From assembly GCA_965369945.1 (NCBI GenBank), contig CBDUST010000001.1, forward strand, positions 1 through 64,000: a stretch of 64,000 nt of DNA, written 5' to 3'. Made by a program: the position numbers and the translations under genes. Below are positions 43,736 through 52,265 of the stretch, one piece after another; positions within the stretch are counted from its first letter, which is position 1; every line of letters begins with the position of its first letter. This stretch comes from JADFNO01 sp965369945 (GTDB taxonomy: Bacteria; Planctomycetota; Phycisphaerae; Phycisphaerales; SM1A02). The notes below the pieces were generated by a model. The model was not told the origin of the DNA, did no database searches, and saw only the letters and a list, made by a program, of their open reading frames with translations.

Positions 43736-43781
43736 CGCGAAGCCGCAAGCGGCCGGAGTCGCCGCCGCTTGCGGCTTCGCG
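43736..43781. repeat. Perfect 18-bp hairpin made of two facing dispersed repeats
   Basis: CGCGAAGCCGCAAGCGGC (43736-43753) faces its exact complement (43764-43781) across 10 bases, between the tail of the FIST gene and the start of gspE. There is no T-run. The arm occurs singly at 867-883 (one change) and 3575-3591. Confidence 0.8.
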
Positions 43782-43783
43782 CC

Positions 43784-44995
43784 CTACCTCGTCCCCGTCC
43801 CCCGAAATAGCGCCAGCACCGCGGTATGGCCGTGCAGGAATGACTGACTGCCGATGGGGCCGATCTCGCCCGCTGCGAAGAAGCCTGCGAGCGGAACTTC
43901 GCCAAGGCGATCTAGGATGACACCCACATCATGATTCTCGTCTTGGAACAACTGCTTGCCCCGACCGTTGCACGTAAACAGCAACGCGCCGAACGGCGGC
44001 TCCTTCATTTGCTGACCGTCAAGCAATAGCTGCAAATCTTCGTCGGCGGTTTCCGCATCCCGCACGTGAAACTGCATCGTCTGCCCAACGCGAGGGATAT
44101 CGCCCAAGGCGATTGCGCCGTGCTTCTTGTCGTACCCCAGCATGTTGCGGACGATGAAGTCGCCGCGCCCGAACCGTTCCTTGTATTCGTCGATCACCAT
44201 TCCCACAAGCAGCCCCTGCGAGAGCAACGATCGCTCGTGCTCGTCGAAGCTGTTGGTCAACTCTTGCACGACGTCCAACGCCTTGCGACCGCCGAGCTGG
44301 AGCACGACATTCCCCTCACATTTGGTGATGACCAGCGGCTCGCCGATCGGTCGGCAACCTTGGCTGACGACCATCTCGATCTCGACGGCGCCGCTGATCG
44401 TTACGCCGATCACCCCCGTATTTGTCGTTCGATCGTCTTGAACCAAAACGTTATGCCCAGGCTGGCTCGCGCCCGAGCACATCCCGCCCGCGACGGGCAC
44501 GGGTTGCTCCTTCCCACCGCAGATTGTCATGGCGGGCAAGAGCTTCGTGATCGGCGTCGAGAACGGGTCGCCGAGCATGAGCACCGTACGCAGCTCATCA
44601 GTAAGGCCGATGTGATCGCGCATCGCTTGACGTGATCTGAGGATTCCCGCGTGGTGTTCAGCTTGATACGACCAAGGGTGCAGATCCACGCCCGGCAGTT
44701 GGAATGTGATCGCCGACATCCCGGCCAGTCCCTCCAGCTCCCGATCGACGCCCAGCACTGCCTCGGCTGTGACCCCGAGCATTTGACGCGGCCCCAGCGT
44801 GTTGCGCACCGTCTCGGCCGCTTCGGCCAGCGCAGCGCGATGGTGAAAGCTCGCGAACAGCATCACCAAATCGCATGACGCGCCGATGTGGTCGTACAGA
44901 TCGTGGGCCACCTCCGTTGCCGCGGTACGCGTATCAAGATGCCCACTGATTGCCGCAGCTGCGAAAGGAACGGTCGCCATCGACTCTGTGCTCAT
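43784..44995 (-). CDS. FIST-domain sensory protein
   Basis: 403 aa from ATG 44995 (MSTESMATVPFAAAAISGH); the open frame reaches 45082. FIST N domain: SCDLVMLFASFHH, LGVTAEAVLGV, AITFQLPG. FIST C domain: RDHIGLTDELRTVLMLGDPFS, later ALLFTCNGRGKQLFQDEN, VPLAGFFAAGEIGP. FIST domains are thought to bind small ligands such as amino acids. Here the protein is free-standing, without a histidine kinase or cyclase partner. It starts 118 bases from the divergent squalene-hopene cyclase gene. Confidence 0.88.
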   Translation of the reverse strand: MSTESMATVPFAAAAISGHLDTRTAATEVAHDLYDHIGASCDLVMLFASFHHRAALAEAAETVRNTLGPRQMLGVTAEAVLGVDRELEGLAGMSAITFQLPGVDLHPWSYQAEHHAGILRSRQAMRDHIGLTDELRTVLMLGDPFSTPITKLLPAMTICGGKEQPVPVAGGMCSGASQPGHNVLVQDDRTTNTGVIGVTISGAVEIEMVVSQGCRPIGEPLVITKCEGNVVLQLGGRKALDVVQELTNSFDEHERSLLSQGLLVGMVIDEYKERFGRGDFIVRNMLGYDKKHGAIALGDIPRVGQTMQFHVRDAETADEDLQLLLDGQQMKEPPFGALLFTCNGRGKQLFQDENHDVGVILDRLGEVPLAGFFAAGEIGPIGSQSFLHGHTAVLALFRGTGTR

Positions 44996-45112
44996 AAAGC
45001 CGATCGTAGCGGCAAGATGGCGAAAGGGGGAGGATTCCAAAAGCTGCTGGTCCAACGGAGAACGGTGGTTACCTGTGAGCACTTTGCCGCACCACTCGCT
45101 TAGAATGGGCGA

Positions 45113-47209
45113 TTGACCGCCGACGGTAGATCGAGGAGATCAGCTCTGGACAGCTTGTTGCATCAGAACGATCGAGGTCGCTTGGCCCACTCGCTTCACC
45201 GAGGCTTCGACGCGCTGCTGTCGGTGCAGAACGACGATGGCCACTTCTGCGGCGAACTCCAAGGTGATTCCATCCTCCAAAGTGAATACCTGCTGATGAA
45301 GTTCATCCTTTCCCAGGAGGATGAACCGTTGGCGGATGGTCGAGAAGCCGGCGAAGTACTACCAAAGATTGCAAACTACTTGCGCAGCCTTCAGCGCGAC
45401 GACGGCTCATGGGGGCAGTATCCGGGTTCGGGTGCCGATCTATCGGCGACAGTCAAGGGATACTTCGCGCTGAAGCTCATGGGCGACGATCCCGGCGCTC
45501 AGCACATGGTCAAAGCTCGCCAAGTTGTGCTGAACCTCGGCGGCGCGGAACGGTGCAACAGCTTCTCGAACTTCTATTTGGCGTGTTTGGGGCAGGTTCC
45601 TTTTGACGCCTTGCCCGCGATTCCGCCGGAGATCATCTTCTTTCCGCGATGGCTCTACTTCTCGATGAACAAAGTCAGCGCATGGACACGCACGATGATC
45701 ATGCCGCTGGCGTTGGTCACGACGCTTCGCCCGACGCGCAAACTCCCAGCTCATTTGACGATCGACGAATTGTTCTGCTCCCAGCGCGATCGTCAACGAT
45801 TTACGTTCGCCCTCGCCCAAAGCGCACCGCCTGGTTGGGCAGCGTTCTTCCTGACGATCGATCGCGTGCTCAAGATCGTTCATCGATTGGGCGGATCACC
45901 GTTCCAGCGGCTCGCAATAAAGAAGGCCGAGCAGTGGATGTTGGCGCGGCTGGGTCAGGATGGACCAGCTGCCACCGCCGGTCTTGGCGCGATCTTCCCG
46001 CCGATGGTCTACATACAGATTGCACTAAAAGCGTTGGGATATTCGCGCGACAATCCCGTGATTCAGCGCGCCGAGCGCGAACTCGATGCGTTTTTCATCG
46101 AGGACGACGATGCGATTCGTATTCAGCCGTGCTTCAGCCCTGTTTGGGATACGGGTATTGCGCTCTATGCGTTGACTGATTGTGGTTTGAACATCAAGCA
46201 TCGGGCGGTCAAGCATGCGGCATCGTGGTTGGCGAGCAAGGAGTGTCGACATCGCGGTGATTGGGCGGACAACGTCAAGCCGCACGCGCGGCCGGCCGGG
46301 TGGTATTTCGAATATCACAACGCGTGGTATCCGGATGTTGACGACACGGCAATGGTCGCGATGGGTTTGAAGCGGGCCGGCGGGCGCGAGAACATTGCAG
46401 CGGCCAAGCGCGGCGTGCAGTGGATGTTGACCATGCAAAACGATGACGGCGGGTGGGCGGCGTTTGATAAGACCCAACATCGTCAGATTCTCGAATATAT
46501 CCCGTTTGCCGACCACAATGCGATGCAGGATCCATCGTGCCCGGATATCACCGGGCGAACGCTGGAATGTCTCAGTTGGCATGGGTTCACCAACGACGAT
46601 GAGCCGGTGCGCCGCGCGATTGACTACATCAAGAATCAGCAGCTCCCCGAGGGATGTTGGTTCGGCAGGTGGGGGGTGAATTACATCTACGGTACGTGGC
46701 AGGCGGTCGTCGGGCCGATCCGTTGCGGCGAAGATCATGACCAGGATTGGATTCAACGCGCCGGACGATGGATCAAGTCTGTGCAACAAGAAGACGGTTC
46801 GTTCGGCGAAACAGCCAATTCATACATCGATAAGACGATGAAAGGCCGGGGACCGTCTACTGCTTCGCAAACTGCATGGGCGGCGATGGTCTTGCAGGAA
46901 ATCTACGGCGAGGATGATCCTGATCTTCACCGCGCGATTGAATGGTTGGCAAGCACGCAACTGACGGATGCTCAAGCGGCGGATCGCGCGCTGAATCCTG
47001 ATGGTGATCCAGCCGGCTCGTGGTGTGAGCCTTGGTTCACGGGCACAGGTTTTCCGCGTGTGTTCTATCTACGTTATCACTTGTACCGGTTGTACTTCCC
47101 GGTGATGGCGATTGGTAGGTATCTGGCTGCGCACGGCGTTTCGATTGACGATGCGCCGATCGAGCAGTCGGTGATCAAGATGATGCCGAAGGTAGCAGTG
47201 GGGGCGTGA
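45113..47209 (+). CDS. shc: Squalene-hopene cyclase
   Basis: 698 aa, normal length. It begins at a TTG (45113). The DxDD acid motif that protonates squalene is DVDDTAM (residues about 407-413). QW motifs include QRDDGSWGQYPG, QNDDGGWAAFDK, QLPEGCWFGRWGVNYIYG, QQEDGSFGE and GFPRVFYLRYHLYRLYFP. It makes hopanoids, which stiffen membranes, as a monotopic membrane enzyme. No hpn genes for squalene synthesis are adjacent. Divergent from the FIST gene. Confidence 0.95.
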   Translation: MTADGRSRRSALDSLLHQNDRGRLAHSLHRGFDALLSVQNDDGHFCGELQGDSILQSEYLLMKFILSQEDEPLADGREAGEVLPKIANYLRSLQRDDGSWGQYPGSGADLSATVKGYFALKLMGDDPGAQHMVKARQVVLNLGGAERCNSFSNFYLACLGQVPFDALPAIPPEIIFFPRWLYFSMNKVSAWTRTMIMPLALVTTLRPTRKLPAHLTIDELFCSQRDRQRFTFALAQSAPPGWAAFFLTIDRVLKIVHRLGGSPFQRLAIKKAEQWMLARLGQDGPAATAGLGAIFPPMVYIQIALKALGYSRDNPVIQRAERELDAFFIEDDDAIRIQPCFSPVWDTGIALYALTDCGLNIKHRAVKHAASWLASKECRHRGDWADNVKPHARPAGWYFEYHNAWYPDVDDTAMVAMGLKRAGGRENIAAAKRGVQWMLTMQNDDGGWAAFDKTQHRQILEYIPFADHNAMQDPSCPDITGRTLECLSWHGFTNDDEPVRRAIDYIKNQQLPEGCWFGRWGVNYIYGTWQAVVGPIRCGEDHDQDWIQRAGRWIKSVQQEDGSFGETANSYIDKTMKGRGPSTASQTAWAAMVLQEIYGEDDPDLHRAIEWLASTQLTDAQAADRALNPDGDPAGSWCEPWFTGTGFPRVFYLRYHLYRLYFPVMAIGRYLAAHGVSIDDAPIEQSVIKMMPKVAVGA

Positions 47210-47317
47210 CGCACTTAAGCGAGCCGGCTCGTCCCCGAGCCCGGTTGACGTCCCCTTACCCACATCTGGTCGGTAAGGGTGAGGCATGCACGCCATGGGC
47301 TTTTTCTGCTGAACGAA

Positions 47318-47348
47318 ACCACAGATGCACACAGATAGACACAGATGG
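47318..47348. repeat. Dispersed ACACAGATG repeat, longest copy
   Basis: CCACAGATGCACACAGATAG followed by ACACAGATGG, about 105 bases behind shc. Same family as 27228-27251 and 29938-29958. Confidence 0.6.
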
Positions 47349-47366
47349 TCTCGCCGCCAAGTTTAG

Positions 47367-47387
47367 CCGTCGGGCTTGACCCGACGG
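47367..47387. terminator. GC-rich hairpin behind shc
   Basis: CCGTCGGG-CTTGA-CCCGACGG, a perfect 8-bp stem. No T-run follows on either strand, so it could be a dispersed intergenic repeat rather than an intrinsic terminator. A similar hairpin lies at 58928-58948. Confidence 0.4.
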
Positions 47388-47430
47388 AGCGATGGCGAGG
47401 AACCTCACCCATCCCCGCCAATCTGTGGAG

Positions 47431-47985
47431 TCACGGCGACGAGTCAGCTTCTCGTGACTCCGAGTTCGTCAGGGCATCGTGATTCCACTCGATCCCGCGT
47501 AGAAAATCGATTGCGCTGGATTCCGACCAAGCCGCGTTGCTGGTTACGACAACTCGCCACTGGCCGCGCTCTGCATATGCAAACAGCTCCTCCCCGGTCT
47601 CTACGAGGAGGTGCCAGGTGACACCGCCCAAAACGATCTCCGTGTTGATATCGAAACGATCGCTTTTAAGGAAACCTGTAATTAATTCCATGCTCGCAAT
47701 AGTACCGTGTACAGTTCCTTCAGCCTCCTCTATCGTTCGGTAGGCGACGCGCAGTCCCCGGGATCCATCCCCGTTTTGCTGCAGCGCACCGACATCATCG
47801 AAGCTGTCTGTCACAACAACGACACGAAAGCTGGAAGGTAGTGTTATACGAGTGAGTGGCCCGGAGTAATTTCCAGAGCGCATATAATCCAATACGATGG
47901 ACTCGGACCCTCGGGGGAACGCAATTACGCCAAAAAGGGCAAGCAGGATCACCAAAACCCACGGTACAATTAGGCTCAGCTTCAT
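47431..47985 (-). CDS. Hypothetical protein with N-terminal membrane anchor
   Basis: 184 aa. One hydrophobic segment (LIVPWVLVILLALFGVIAF) anchors or exports the protein. The rest is a beta-rich polar domain: ITLPSSFRVVVVTDSFDD, GTVHGTIASMELITGFL, IVLGGVTWHLLVETGEELF, WRVVVTSNAAWSESSAIDFLRGIEW. No family recognised. GGAG precedes the ATG by eight bases. The 270 bases upstream hold no gene I can support. Confidence 0.6.
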   Translation of the reverse strand: MKLSLIVPWVLVILLALFGVIAFPRGSESIVLDYMRSGNYSGPLTRITLPSSFRVVVVTDSFDDVGALQQNGDGSRGLRVAYRTIEEAEGTVHGTIASMELITGFLKSDRFDINTEIVLGGVTWHLLVETGEELFAYAERGQWRVVVTSNAAWSESSAIDFLRGIEWNHDALTNSESREADSSP

Positions 47986-48258
47986 TGGTTAGCTCCGAAA
48001 CACTGTACCTCCTTTCGGCGATGTCCTTACGCTCTCGCCTCTTACTCTTGCTTGGACTCAAGAGTAGGCACAGTCGCCTATTTCTTCGATTCGCGCGAAA
48101 AGCGGAAAGTTTGGCCACGGCGCGTGATCGTCCCAGTGAGCCGGGTTGTGTCAACCCGGTTCGCGCCCGTACATAATTCAACGCCGATTGGGTAACGTAG
48201 CGTCAATCCATCGCTCACATAAACCGGGGCGACACGCCCCGACTCGCTACCCCACCCC

Positions 48259-49581
48259 TTATTTGACCAAAATCTCATAGCTGAACTCACCGGTCTTGCG
48301 GTCGCGATTCCAGCGAATCGAAAGCGACTTGGGTTCCAGATGCTCCGTTGCGATGCCCGGCGGCGTGGGGATCGTCTCCTCGAAATCGCGATCACGACGA
48401 CTCGACCCCCGGCGCTTGGGCTTGGTCACGACGAACACCGGCTGCTCGGTCGCCAACGTATCCGTGGGAATCGTGTACATCTCGTCTTCCCACCCTTTCA
48501 GCTCGATCTGGATCCCGTGCTTTTGCACCGTATACGTAAAGCCTAGATCGCTAAGGCTGTCGTGAAGCTCGGCAAGCGTTTGCGGCGACTTCCCCTTGCG
48601 ACTGAGGAACAGCGCCCCTTCAGCAAGGAACTCGATCCGCTCCAACGCGGTGACAAACGAGCTGGGCTTGGCAGCGAGCGCATACTTCTTCCAGCGATTC
48701 TCGAACGCTTCAAAGTCGTCTGTTTCAAAGGCGCGGATGAACGCCGTCTCCGAATTGAACCCCGCGTTGATCGCGCGAAGGTACGCTTCGAACCGTTCGA
48801 CATAGCGTCCATTGTCGCCATACACCAGAAAGTGAACCATCGACCACGCCTGGTGGTACTGCCCGCTCGCACCCCCGGCACGCAGCGTCTTGGACCATTG
48901 CTGGCGCGTCATCGTGAGCATCTTGCGAAACTTGATGTACGTCCCCAGTTCGATGGCATTCTTGACGGAGTTGATCACGCGCGGATTGCTCTGGCCGATG
49001 ATGAAGCTGCGATTGACGAGCACCGACTCGGCGAAGAACTCCGCAAGCCCTTCGTTGACCCAACTTGGAAGGTCCGATCCGAATCGGGTGTAGGCGAATT
49101 GGTGGAAGCCTTCGTGTTGAATGACGTTGATGATGCGCCTCTGGGGAAGCGACTCGGTCCACAGGGCGAGCGCGCTGCCGGAGGGGTTGACGAAGAAGAT
49201 GCCGCCGGTGCCCGAGCCGTTTACGCCGTAGCGGGTGCGCAGGGTTTGCACGTACTCGTTGCGGTTGGCGAAGATCATCACGTTCATCGGCGTGGGTGAA
49301 CGCTGGGGCAACGAGGCAAGTCGCTTGGAGTACTCGTCGTACATCGCGTTGAGATGTCGGGCGATGTCGTTGGCTTGATCCGCCGGCAGATCGGTCTTGA
49401 TGTGGTAGTGGCCGATCTTGCGTTCAGCGGCCCGATTCCACCACGGAAGCTGAGCTTGGCGCTGGGCGATGGCGGGCTGCGCGAGGAGGAAAAGCACGGG
49501 CAATACCGTCCACAAAAGTCCGCCACTCTCATGCCCGGCTCGTACCTTCGAACGTCTGCAATTCATCAACAGCCGCATCAT
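48259..49581 (-). CDS. Exported DUF1570 protein, putative metallopeptidase
   Basis: 440 aa. Signal peptide (GGLLWTVLPVLFLLAQPAIAQ). Residues about 50-330 match DUF1570: NVMIFANRNEYVQTL, NVIQHEGFHQFAYTRFG, PSWVNEGLAEFFAES, YHQAWSMVHFLVYGD. HEGFH followed 20 residues later by NEGLAE is the HExxH...E zinc pattern with Gly in place of the third HExxH residue, so catalysis is plausible but unproven. Widespread in Planctomycetota. It lies behind the VIT-VWA gene, same strand. Confidence 0.85.
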   Translation of the reverse strand: MMRLLMNCRRSKVRAGHESGGLLWTVLPVLFLLAQPAIAQRQAQLPWWNRAAERKIGHYHIKTDLPADQANDIARHLNAMYDEYSKRLASLPQRSPTPMNVMIFANRNEYVQTLRTRYGVNGSGTGGIFFVNPSGSALALWTESLPQRRIINVIQHEGFHQFAYTRFGSDLPSWVNEGLAEFFAESVLVNRSFIIGQSNPRVINSVKNAIELGTYIKFRKMLTMTRQQWSKTLRAGGASGQYHQAWSMVHFLVYGDNGRYVERFEAYLRAINAGFNSETAFIRAFETDDFEAFENRWKKYALAAKPSSFVTALERIEFLAEGALFLSRKGKSPQTLAELHDSLSDLGFTYTVQKHGIQIELKGWEDEMYTIPTDTLATEQPVFVVTKPKRRGSSRRDRDFEETIPTPPGIATEHLEPKSLSIRWNRDRKTGEFSYEILVK

Positions 49582-49722
49582 GTGCTCGAATTCTACGTTC
49601 GCACCAGCAGTCCGCGGGGTCCAAAAACACAGCCTGATCGGGCAGAACCCGGTCAGGCCGCGTGGGGGAAGAGGAGAAGGATCGAGGGTCGGAGCCCCGA
49701 AGGGCCCGGCCTCATCACCTTG

Positions 49723-52083
49723 CTAATCCCCCAGGAGTTGGAATTCTTCCCGCTGTTGGTCAGAAAACTGTTCGATGCCCTGGTCCTCGGAGACGAGCAC
49801 GGCCCGTTTCTCGGCCACCAGGACTACCACAAACCGGTTGGCGGCAAGAACTTGGCGTAGATCAGATCTGCCCAGAGCGAGGTCGAAATACGCGTCGGAG
49901 GCGAATTTGACGGTGGTGACTTCGGTGTCCTCAGTGAACTGCTCGTCCACCAGGTACGCCCCCATTCGGTGGTACCACCTGCCGGCTATCTGGCGAACCG
50001 CCAACAGCCGGGCATCCAGGCGGTCGGCGTCCTTGCTGAGAGCTTCCTTGAGGGCGGCGTTCTTCCGCGCGATGAGGTTGGCGACCTTGCCGGATTCTTG
50101 AGCGATGGACAGCTCGGCTTCGGTGAGGGACACCCCGCCGAACTCGTCGCCGAACTGGTAGAAAATAGAATCCAGTTCGAGGCCCGGAGCTCCCCGGCTG
50201 AACAAGCCGGCATCTTCGATCGCTCTACTAGCCGAGGCTGGCGGCTGACGACGACCGGGCAAGCCGCCGCCACCGCCTCTGCCGCCACCACCACCCACAC
50301 CGAAACCACTGGGGGCTCCGGGCTGACCGAGTCGATGTCGAACGATGATCTGCTGCTGGTCCGGCACAATCAACCAACTCGAGTACGGCGTCTGAATCCC
50401 GTACTTCTGACTCAACTCCAGTATCTCGCCGATCATCTCCTGCGATTCGCCATGGGCTCGGATCTGATCGATCAAGTACGCAATTTTTCGTCCACCCCAA
50501 ACAGCCGGAACGTACTCAGCCTCAGCCGTGTTCACGAACGCCGCCTTGGGCCAGGAGTATTCGACCTGTTCACCCTCGCGCATAGCTGTGAGTTTCACCG
50601 GCCCGGTCGCGGTCGTGCTGAACTTCGCTGCAATGATCAACTGCTGTCCGTTGTAGAGATCACCCAGCGTCGCAGGAAACTGCTCAGTCACACCAACCCC
50701 CGGAAGTGTCAAGCGCAAGTTGGTCAACACCGGCTGACTGATGACGCTGAAGAAGTCGCCCAGCACGAGTTCAAGATTCTCGCCCGGCTGAACGTAGGTC
50801 GGCCGACCCATGAATTCGTTGGAAAGGCGATCGAGCAGAATCGTGTTGACATCATGTCCCACGCCGAATGGGAAGATGCGCATCCCCTGTTCGTTGGTGT
50901 TCTTCAGCGTCGCAAGAATCTCGTCCGGCCCACGATTTCCCTTGCCGTCCGTAAGGAACACGACAACAAACGGCCGAGCAGATTGATCGTCCTTCGCCGT
51001 CGGCCGCATACCAACGACGTGCTGCAAGGTATCAGCGATGTTGGTTCCGCCGCGGGCTTCGAAGCTCTCGATGAACGCATGAGCCTTGGCGAGATTGTCC
51101 TTCGTAGCACTCTGCAACTCTTCAAAAAGCACGTCAAAACCAGTGGAGAACCGCACGACGCTGAATCGGTCGCGATCGTCAAGCTGCTCGATGCAGAACT
51201 GAAGCGATCGACGGGCCTGTTCGATTTTCTCGCCGGACATCGATCCGCTGGTGTCGATGACAAAGACGACGTCCTGCGGCTGATACGATTGCTTGGGCCA
51301 AAGCTGCTTGGGCGTGAGCATCAAAACGAAATGCCCCGGCTTGTCCTTATCCGGTTTATGCGCAACGAGTGATAGCCCAAGATCGCTCGCGTCGGTGTCG
51401 TAGAGCAAAAGGAAATCATCTTCGAGACTTCCGCCCGAAGCTTCGTAGGCAATCTTCGCGGCGTACTCACCGTCGCGCACAATCTCCACCGCGTGGCTGG
51501 GCGACCAGATGTTCTTCAGCGGCGCGGTCGTTCGCAGATTCACCGCGAATCGAACCAAGCCATACGCTTGCCCAGCTGTCTTGCGCGTGCGCAACGGATA
51601 GTGGTATCCACTCATGCCGCTGATCGGACGATTGATCTGTTGATAGCGCATCTTGATCGTCGTGTCACTGCCCGGCTCGATCGGAAAGACGCGCATCTGC
51701 AACAGCCGGCGACCGATGAACTCGATCAGCCCGGGATCTTTCGTGCGACGAACGATGGATTCGTATATTTGCCGCGCTTTGTCGGCTGGCAGAACTTCGC
51801 CCTCGACCATCTTGCCGTTGAAGGACATTTGGAAGTTGGTCAGGTCGGCGTTCTCGGGGAGTGGGAAGATATACGTCGCCTCCAGCCGACGATTCGTATC
51901 GTTGTGGAAGGTTTGGGTGATGCTGGTCAGGGCGACCTGATCGTGGACCTCGACATCAACCAGGTGGTCCGTCACGCGAAGCGGCGGGAGCGTCTGATCG
52001 GTCGGGGCCAGAAGGCCGGAGGCCCCTGCGGTCGCTGAAAGCCACAGCAGGGATAACGAAGAAGCAATGGTGAGTGATCGCAT
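49723..52083 (-). CDS. Exported VIT plus von Willebrand A domain protein
   Basis: 786 aa from ATG 52083, which has AAGGAG nine bases upstream and opens a signal peptide (LTIASSLSLLWLSATAGASG); the longer frame to 52248 would bury it. VIT domain (residues about 30-160: DVEVHDQVALTSITQTFHND, ATYIFPLPENADLTNF). VWA domain from about residue 265 with the metal site DTSGSMS, a distant Thr and FLTDGKGN. A Gly-rich linker (GFGVGGGGGRGGGGG, about residue 590) and a helical C-terminal domain follow. Relatives are inter-alpha-inhibitor-like surface or periplasmic adhesion proteins. Divergent from the DUF4175-like gene. Confidence 0.88.
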   Translation of the reverse strand: MRSLTIASSLSLLWLSATAGASGLLAPTDQTLPPLRVTDHLVDVEVHDQVALTSITQTFHNDTNRRLEATYIFPLPENADLTNFQMSFNGKMVEGEVLPADKARQIYESIVRRTKDPGLIEFIGRRLLQMRVFPIEPGSDTTIKMRYQQINRPISGMSGYHYPLRTRKTAGQAYGLVRFAVNLRTTAPLKNIWSPSHAVEIVRDGEYAAKIAYEASGGSLEDDFLLLYDTDASDLGLSLVAHKPDKDKPGHFVLMLTPKQLWPKQSYQPQDVVFVIDTSGSMSGEKIEQARRSLQFCIEQLDDRDRFSVVRFSTGFDVLFEELQSATKDNLAKAHAFIESFEARGGTNIADTLQHVVGMRPTAKDDQSARPFVVVFLTDGKGNRGPDEILATLKNTNEQGMRIFPFGVGHDVNTILLDRLSNEFMGRPTYVQPGENLELVLGDFFSVISQPVLTNLRLTLPGVGVTEQFPATLGDLYNGQQLIIAAKFSTTATGPVKLTAMREGEQVEYSWPKAAFVNTAEAEYVPAVWGGRKIAYLIDQIRAHGESQEMIGEILELSQKYGIQTPYSSWLIVPDQQQIIVRHRLGQPGAPSGFGVGGGGGRGGGGGLPGRRQPPASASRAIEDAGLFSRGAPGLELDSIFYQFGDEFGGVSLTEAELSIAQESGKVANLIARKNAALKEALSKDADRLDARLLAVRQIAGRWYHRMGAYLVDEQFTEDTEVTTVKFASDAYFDLALGRSDLRQVLAANRFVVVLVAEKRAVLVSEDQGIEQFSDQQREEFQLLGD

Positions 52084-52265
52084 AGCTGGTCTCCTTGGGG
52101 GCGCAGCAATGGACGCATCCCCATATACGATGGTCCGACGCAAAGAGTTGTCTCCAGTTCCTTGGACAATTTCAAACCCAAACACGGTTGGCGCGATGAG
52201 ACCGATATGATTGACCGGCAAATCGCCCCAGGAGCCCTGATGATCCAAACGGCGGTCCCAAACGT

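Noticed and set aside
48078..48258. Frame ending VYVSDGLTLRYPIGVELCTG
   Set aside because: It extends into the DUF1570 gene in another frame and has no start of its own behind that gene's stop. Possibly a remnant, but too short to support.
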